Source: JBLMZI01 sp050258755 (GTDB lineage Bacteria; Bacillota; Syntrophomonadia; Syntrophomonadales; DTU052). From it: a stretch of 64,000 nucleotides of DNA. How positions within the stretch are numbered: the stretch's first letter is position 1; the number at the start of each line of letters is the position of its first letter. A model generated the notes under the pieces. The model saw only the letters and a program-made list of their open reading frames with translations, made no database searches and was not told where the DNA came from. Positions 60,339-64,000 of the stretch are shown one piece after another. The position numbers and the translations under genes were made by a program. The stretch is taken from positions 1 to 64,000 of the forward strand of contig JBLMZI010000002.1 in assembly GCA_050258755.1 (NCBI GenBank). The letters are read 5' to 3'.

Positions 60339-60923
60339 CTACCAATTCCGGAGACCTGACGGTGCTCGAACCCCGGTTGGCGCCCTCGTTCCCGAGAGCC
60401 CTTTGCCGCCCGATGATGCCCCTTTCGCCGGCGGTTGAACTGCGGTAATGCTCTTGACCCCCGGCAGCCGGCCGAGGTCCAATAGCCTACCGACCTCTAT
60501 CCAGGCGGCCGTGAGATGTTGTTTCTCATCCCGATTCGCCACAAAAAAGGCATATGGATTTACGACTGACGTTGCGGTCTTGTCCTTGATTTTTACATAC
60601 ACAAACACCACGTCTGCTTTTGCGGCAGCGTTTGTTCCCGGAACCGATTGACCGGCGCGAATCAGATATACACCGTTTGCCGGAATCGCCGAACCGGTCT
60701 TTCCTGCCGAAATGGCGTCTATGATGCGCAGCAGCGAACTGCCGAATTTACTCCGGATGGATAAAGGAACCGAGGTCCCTGGTTTCGCTGGCTTGCTGAA
60801 AGCAATGGGGTTTGCCGTATTATCGGCTGCCATCAACAAAGAACGGCCGGGCATGAAGAGCGCAAGAAACAGTGATATAAAAACCAAGAACCCAAACGAT
60901 TGCCATCGATGCCATTTCCACAT
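60339..60923 (-). CDS. Secreted stand-alone subtilase-prodomain-like protein
   Basis: The 194-residue protein has a signal peptide (SFGFLVFISLFLALFMPGRSLLMAA). Residues of its central part (DVVFVYVKIKDKTATSVVNPYAFFV ... LTAAWIEVGRLLDLGRLPGVKSITAV) line up with the prodomain-like segment of the neighbouring subtilase (KFVYIYLNPQASIDSIRPYVQ ... VAARVTVNNLQTIAALEDVRFIRTV). This suggests an inhibitor-I9-like fold. A Gly/Ser/Arg-rich tail ends the protein. ATG at 60923 has GGAGG eight bases upstream. It probably helps fold, inhibit or target the protease in trans; this is inferred from similarity by eye and the shared operon. Confidence 0.65.
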   Translation of the reverse strand: MWKWHRWQSFGFLVFISLFLALFMPGRSLLMAADNTANPIAFSKPAKPGTSVPLSIRSKFGSSLLRIIDAISAGKTGSAIPANGVYLIRAGQSVPGTNAAAKADVVFVYVKIKDKTATSVVNPYAFFVANRDEKQHLTAAWIEVGRLLDLGRLPGVKSITAVQPPAKGASSGGKGLSGTRAPTGVRAPSGLRNW

Positions 60924-60935
60924 TGCGCTTCCCTC

Positions 60936-60976
60936 CAAAAATAAGAAAAGGATTACCCACCGCGCGATAATCCTTC
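60936..60976 (-). terminator. Leader hairpin with U-tract (possible attenuator)
   Basis: On the minus strand AAGGATTA-N12-TAATCCTT (60975-60948) is followed by TTCTTATTTTT and then directly by the GGAGG of the prodomain-like gene. A terminator-like hairpin at the 5' end of the operon could control readthrough; it could also mark the end of a short upstream transcript. Confidence 0.45.
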
Positions 60977-61083
60977 TGTAAAATGACCGTAATAGAGCTG
61001 TAATCGATTGCGTTTTTATCCATGGCGCTAGAAATAAAGGATATTATTGTCTCCTTAATATGTTTAGTACAAAATTTCGCTTA

Positions 61084-61099
61084 TGGCAAGGAAAATGCC
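61084..61099 (+). promoter_or_regulatory. Weak sigma-54-like motif upstream of the acyl-CoA ligase
   Basis: TGGCAAGGAAAATGCC keeps GG and GC ten bases apart and TGGCA at -24, but the -12 is ATGCC rather than TTGCA. It lies about 200 bp before the ligase start. No enhancer-like repeats were seen in the remaining intergenic sequence (60977-61293). Confidence 0.25.
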
Positions 61100-61293
61100 T
61101 ATGTTCGGAAAAGTCGGAAGATTGTCCGATGTTGTCGCCAACTGGCGAATGGAAGCGGGCAGTCCCTCCGGCACATCGTTTTGATCCGCGTATTCTCCTT
61201 GTTTGGAAGGGAAAAACAGGTGTAACATTAAAATATACAGAATATTCATGCGCTGAAATCATTGCGGGTTCCCAACCGAAAGGAGTGATTCCC

Positions 61294-62883
61294 GTGAATC
61301 GGACTGAACATGCGCTTCCTCTGCTTTCCGAGTACATGAAAAAGGTGGCCCGAGAATTCCCTGACCGACCCGCGTTTATCTACCACGACCAGCGGATCAC
61401 CTATCGGGAGTTTGCCAATGCTTCCGAGCGACTGGCCCGTTATCTGCTGACCGCCGGCGTCAAACCCGGCGACCGGATCGCCTACATTTTCACTCCCCGG
61501 CCGGAATTCTTTTATCTGTACATGGCGGCCTCTCAAATCGGCGCCATCATCGTCGGAATGAGCACCCGGCATACACCGGATGAAATGCGCTACATATTAA
61601 AAGGCTCGGAAGCCTCAATGATTGTCACCCTCGCGACCATGTACGGCATTGACTATCAGGAACGCCTGGGGCAGATTCTGCCCGAGTGTCCGTCTGTAAA
61701 ACAGATCGTGGTCGTGGATGGTCCGCCAGTGCTAGAGGGCGCCGTCGCATTCGAGGATACAGCCACACTTGAATACCCTGAGATGGCCAAATCCCTGGCG
61801 GAAAGAGAAAACCAGCGCGGACCTGATGACGGGCTTCTCATTGTTTATACCTCCGGCAGTACCGGTCAGCCCAAAGGGGCTTTGATGACGCACCGGAACA
61901 TCATCCACATGTCGCTGGTTCTGGTCGGGGAGCTTGGCGTACTTCCAGAGGACATCTGGCTCAACCACCTGCCGATGAACCACGTGGCTGGTGCAACCGA
62001 GCTTGGGGCATCTGCGATCATCGCGGGATCGACTCAGGTTCTGGAAGGCTTTGCGCCGGACAAAGCCCTTGCAGTGATCGAAAAGTATAAGGTCACGGTT
62101 CTGGGGCAAGTCCCAACCATGTATGCCATGGAATTTGCGCTGCCGGACTATGGCCGGTACGACCTGTCTTCGCTTCGGGCAGCCGTCATCAGCGGGGCCC
62201 CGGCGCCGACCGAACTGCTGCGCAAGATGGTGGAAACCATGGTGCCGGTTTGTTACAACTGTCTCGGCCTAACCGAGGTTTCCGGTCTGATTACCTATAC
62301 TGCGGCTGGCGCCGATCTGGAGACCCTGAACCAGACGGTGGGCAAATGCGCGCCGGAATTCGAAATGAAAATCGTGGACCAAAACCGAAAACCGGTGCCG
62401 GACGGTACCCCGGGCGAGATCGCTTATCGCGGAACCTCGGTGATCAAGGAATATTTCAAACTGCCCGATGCGACCAAAGCCGCGATTGACGAAGCGGGTT
62501 GGCTGTATTCAGGCGATCTCGGCTTTATTGACGATGACGGCAATCTCAGGCTGGTTGGCCGTGCCAAGGAGATGTACATCACCGGCGGTTACAATGTCTA
62601 CCCGCCGGAAATCGAGGATTGTCTGATGCGTTATCCCGGTGTGATGATGACGGCCTGTATTGGGGTTCCTGATCCGATCCAGGGCGAGGTCGGCCGCGCC
62701 TATATCGTCCCGCTGCCAGGCGTCACGCTGGATGCGGCCGAAATCCAAGCTTTCCTGGAGAAGCACCTGGCGGATTACAAGGTTCCGCGCCAGTACGTGT
62801 TCCGGGAGATGCTGCCGATGACCCTGCTTGGCAAGATCGAGAAAAAGCTGCTGCGCCAGGAAATCGAAGACGAATTAAAATAG
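61294..62883 (+). CDS. AMP-forming acyl-CoA ligase
   Basis: The 529-residue protein is an ANL-superfamily adenylating enzyme: LLIVYTSGSTGQPKGALMTHRNI (P-loop), NCLGLTEVSGLITYT, YSGDLGFIDDDGNLRLVGRAKEMYITGGYNVYPPEIED, and the C-terminal lysine in LLGKIEKKLLRQE. It is of the medium/long-chain or branched acyl-CoA ligase type; substrate not predictable. GTG at 61294 has AAAGGAG eight bases upstream and starts NRTEHALPLL; the frame is open 78 codons further upstream, but that segment lacks conserved sequence. It precedes the FabG-type reductase by 34 bp, forming an operon. Confidence 0.88.
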   Translation: MNRTEHALPLLSEYMKKVAREFPDRPAFIYHDQRITYREFANASERLARYLLTAGVKPGDRIAYIFTPRPEFFYLYMAASQIGAIIVGMSTRHTPDEMRYILKGSEASMIVTLATMYGIDYQERLGQILPECPSVKQIVVVDGPPVLEGAVAFEDTATLEYPEMAKSLAERENQRGPDDGLLIVYTSGSTGQPKGALMTHRNIIHMSLVLVGELGVLPEDIWLNHLPMNHVAGATELGASAIIAGSTQVLEGFAPDKALAVIEKYKVTVLGQVPTMYAMEFALPDYGRYDLSSLRAAVISGAPAPTELLRKMVETMVPVCYNCLGLTEVSGLITYTAAGADLETLNQTVGKCAPEFEMKIVDQNRKPVPDGTPGEIAYRGTSVIKEYFKLPDATKAAIDEAGWLYSGDLGFIDDDGNLRLVGRAKEMYITGGYNVYPPEIEDCLMRYPGVMMTACIGVPDPIQGEVGRAYIVPLPGVTLDAAEIQAFLEKHLADYKVPRQYVFREMLPMTLLGKIEKKLLRQEIEDELK

Positions 62884-62917
62884 GACCGAAGGATGACGCA
62901 GAAAGTGAGGGAATGGT

Positions 62918-63658
62918 ATGCGGCTGAAAGACAAAGTGGCCCTGATCACCGGTGCCGGCAAAGGGATCGGCGCGGCCATTGCCCGCCGGTTTGCCCGCGA
63001 AGGCGCCTGGCTGGCCCTGTGTGATATCAACGAGCAGACCGTGCGCGAAACCGCAAAACAGCTCAGCGCGGCCGGTGCCAAAGTGTTGGCCGCGCCGGTC
63101 GATGTGACGAACCGGATGCAGGTTGAAGCTATGGTCGAAAAGACCCTGGTTCGTTACGGAACGGTGGATATTCTGATCAATAACGCCGGGATCAACCGCG
63201 ACGCTCTGATGCACAAAATGACTGAGGAGAACTGGGACGCGGTCCTGGAAACCAACCTGAAAGGCACTTTCTACTGTATCCAGGCGGTGATCGACATTAT
63301 GCGCGACCGGGGCTATGGCCGAATTATTAACCTGTCTTCGACCAGCCGGTTTGGCAACGTCGGTCAGGCCAATTACGCCGCCTCCAAAGCCGGCATTGTC
63401 GGCCTGACCCGCGCGATCGCCAAAGAATTGGGGCCCAAAGGTGTCACTGCAAACTGCATCGCCCCTGGAACCATCATCACCGACATGTTTATGGCCACTC
63501 CGGAGAACATCCGCGAATTGGCCAAAGTCATCATCCCATTAAAACGCCACGGCACGGTTGACGAAGTCGCCAATGTCGCCCTTTTCCTGGCCAGCGACGA
63601 AGCATCCTATGTCACCGGCCAGTGCATCCACGTGGATGGCGGGATGTGTATGCCGTAA
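62918..63658 (+). CDS. Short-chain dehydrogenase, FabG-like
   Basis: The 246-residue SDR protein has the cofactor motif TGAGKGIGAAIA, NNAGINRDALMHKM, the catalytic Ser in NLSSTSRFG, the YAASK motif (Tyr/Lys), and GTIITDMF. The C-terminus DGGMCMP is typical of 3-oxoacyl reductases. An acidic residue after the second strand (LCDINE) suggests NAD(H) preference, so it may be a 3-hydroxyacyl-CoA dehydrogenase working with the adjacent ligase rather than a lipid-synthesis FabG. GAGGG lies six bases before the ATG. Confidence 0.88.
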   Translation: MRLKDKVALITGAGKGIGAAIARRFAREGAWLALCDINEQTVRETAKQLSAAGAKVLAAPVDVTNRMQVEAMVEKTLVRYGTVDILINNAGINRDALMHKMTEENWDAVLETNLKGTFYCIQAVIDIMRDRGYGRIINLSSTSRFGNVGQANYAASKAGIVGLTRAIAKELGPKGVTANCIAPGTIITDMFMATPENIRELAKVIIPLKRHGTVDEVANVALFLASDEASYVTGQCIHVDGGMCMP

Positions 63659-63682
63659 GTGGCAGACCACTCCTACAGCGAA

Positions 63683-63710
63683 AAAAGCCGGTTCTCGCGA
63701 ACCGGCTTTT
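63683..63710. terminator. Bidirectional terminator
   Basis: AAAAGCCGGTTC/GAACCGGCTTTT around TCGC, with A/T tracts on both sides, 24 bp past the reductase stop and 25 bp past the stop of the small minus-strand gene. Confidence 0.85.
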
Positions 63711-63735
63711 CTATTGTCCTACCGTCGATACCATC

Positions 63736-63948
63736 TTACGATTGCTCCTTTGCCGCCGGCACCACTTCACGGCCGCGGCGTACCAGAAAGAGGCCAAGGG
63801 CCATGCAGACCGCATGAAACACGAACGGTGCAATCAACTGGAGCAAGGTGGTCAATTGATGGGAGAAGACCCCTCCCACAATGCCGATCGCTCAGCCCAC
63901 GCCCGTTAAAAGCAGAAGATATCCAATCCCTGCGAGCACCTTTTCCAT
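63736..63948 (-). pseudogene. Small membrane protein gene interrupted by one TGA
   Basis: A 70-codon frame begins with ATG at 63948 (GAGGG seven bases upstream) and ends at TAA 63736. Codon 19 (63894-63892) is TGA, between LLLLTGVG and AIGIVGGVF. The reading frame on both sides encodes two hydrophobic helices (YLLLLTGVG-AIGIVGGVF and LLQLIAPFVFHAVCMALGLFLV) and a charged tail RRGREVVPAAKEQS, so the two parts belong together. The simplest reading is a TGG-to-TGA nonsense mutation or sequencing error. A hairpin TGGGAG-GGGTCTT-CTCCCA begins 13 nt after the TGA, with ATTG/CAAT below it, which resembles a bacterial SECIS; hence selenocysteine readthrough is a second possibility. Confidence 0.55.
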
Positions 63949-64000
63949 CAGCGTTCCCTCGCTTTCTTACGCAACAGCCTTCATCAGAAACCACAAGGCC

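Noticed and set aside
60820..61023. Short minus-strand frame running through the leader of the prodomain-like gene
   Set aside because: It overlaps the leader hairpin and the real gene in another frame and has no close ribosome site.
63767..63994. 75-codon minus-strand frame across the small membrane-protein gene
   Set aside because: Out of frame with the hydrophobic helices and ribosome site of the TGA-interrupted gene; composition is Gly/Arg/Cys-rich.
1..64000. CRISPR arrays, prophage, integrase or insertion sequences
   Set aside because: No regularly spaced short repeats, transposase, integrase or phage structural genes were seen; the only dispersed repeat is the hairpin family.

Overview
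The window looks like chromosomal DNA from a GC-rich, anaerobic, Gram-positive-type bacterium, most likely a clostridial-type member of the Bacillota. The evidence is a GerMN-type (spore germination/sporulation) lipoprotein, secreted proteins with S-layer homology (SLH) domains, a NamZ/NagZ-type wall-recycling pair, a FapA (DUF342) protein, strong Shine-Dalgarno sites with many GTG/TTG starts, and two sigma-54 activators, one built on a hydrogenase-like iron-sulfur sensor. There are no rRNA or tRNA genes, CRISPR arrays, transposases or phage genes. The taxonomic call is an inference from gene content.

Layout. 0-9.3 kb: RarD-type transporter, hydrolase, multi-PAS histidine kinase, GerMN lipoprotein, YheT-type hydrolase, a secreted Ala/Thr-rich protein, a family I.5 lipase and a 42-residue zinc ribbon. 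9.3-11.8 kb: a gene-poor stretch with two large structured repeats around a TetR gene that appears to give a leaderless mRNA. 11.8-21 kb: a signalling block (FapA, pseudo-receiver/GAF-like protein, REC-PAS, HD-GYP, REC-6xPAS-kinase) and a DoxX protein. 21-26.2 kb: a long CoA-transferase, a degenerate asparagine-synthase-like protein and another structured repeat. 26.3-32.3 kb: a minus-strand acyl-CoA cluster (CoA-transferase, two-component system, crotonase, acyl-CoA dehydrogenase). 32.5-38.4 kb: diguanylate cyclase, dienoyl-CoA/enoate reductase-like flavoprotein, membrane protein and GH3 hexosaminidase. 38.4-46.3 kb: an SLH/FecR/beta-propeller surface protein, a ketopantoate reductase and a sigma-54-controlled CoA-transferase with its probable activator. 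46.6-54.5 kb: RecQ, NamZ, the hydrogenase-like sensor/sigma-54 activator and an unknown gene behind a consensus sigma-54 promoter. 54.6-64 kb: a giant SLH-anchored subtilase with a separate prodomain-like partner, an acyl-CoA ligase, a FabG-type reductase and a small membrane-protein gene interrupted by TGA.

How the genes fit together. Three CoA-transferases, an acyl-CoA ligase, an acyl-CoA dehydrogenase, a crotonase, a short-chain reductase and an Fe-S flavin reductase suggest fermentative or syntrophic metabolism of acyl-CoA compounds, with separate modules under a two-component system, a sigma-54 activator and a possible operator. A second theme is c-di-GMP/histidine-kinase signalling. A third is the cell envelope: SLH proteins, NamZ and GH3.

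The most unusual items are (1) a family of about 220-bp elements (three complete, one partial) folding into one very long hairpin whose outer arms differ completely between copies yet remain self-complementary, with a conserved helix predicted to hold two tandem G-A pairs; (2) the [FeFe]-hydrogenase-like/PAS/sigma-54 activator next to a consensus sigma-54 promoter and an uncharacterised gene; and (3) the subtilase whose usual histidine position is Glu, encoded next to a stand-alone prodomain-like protein.
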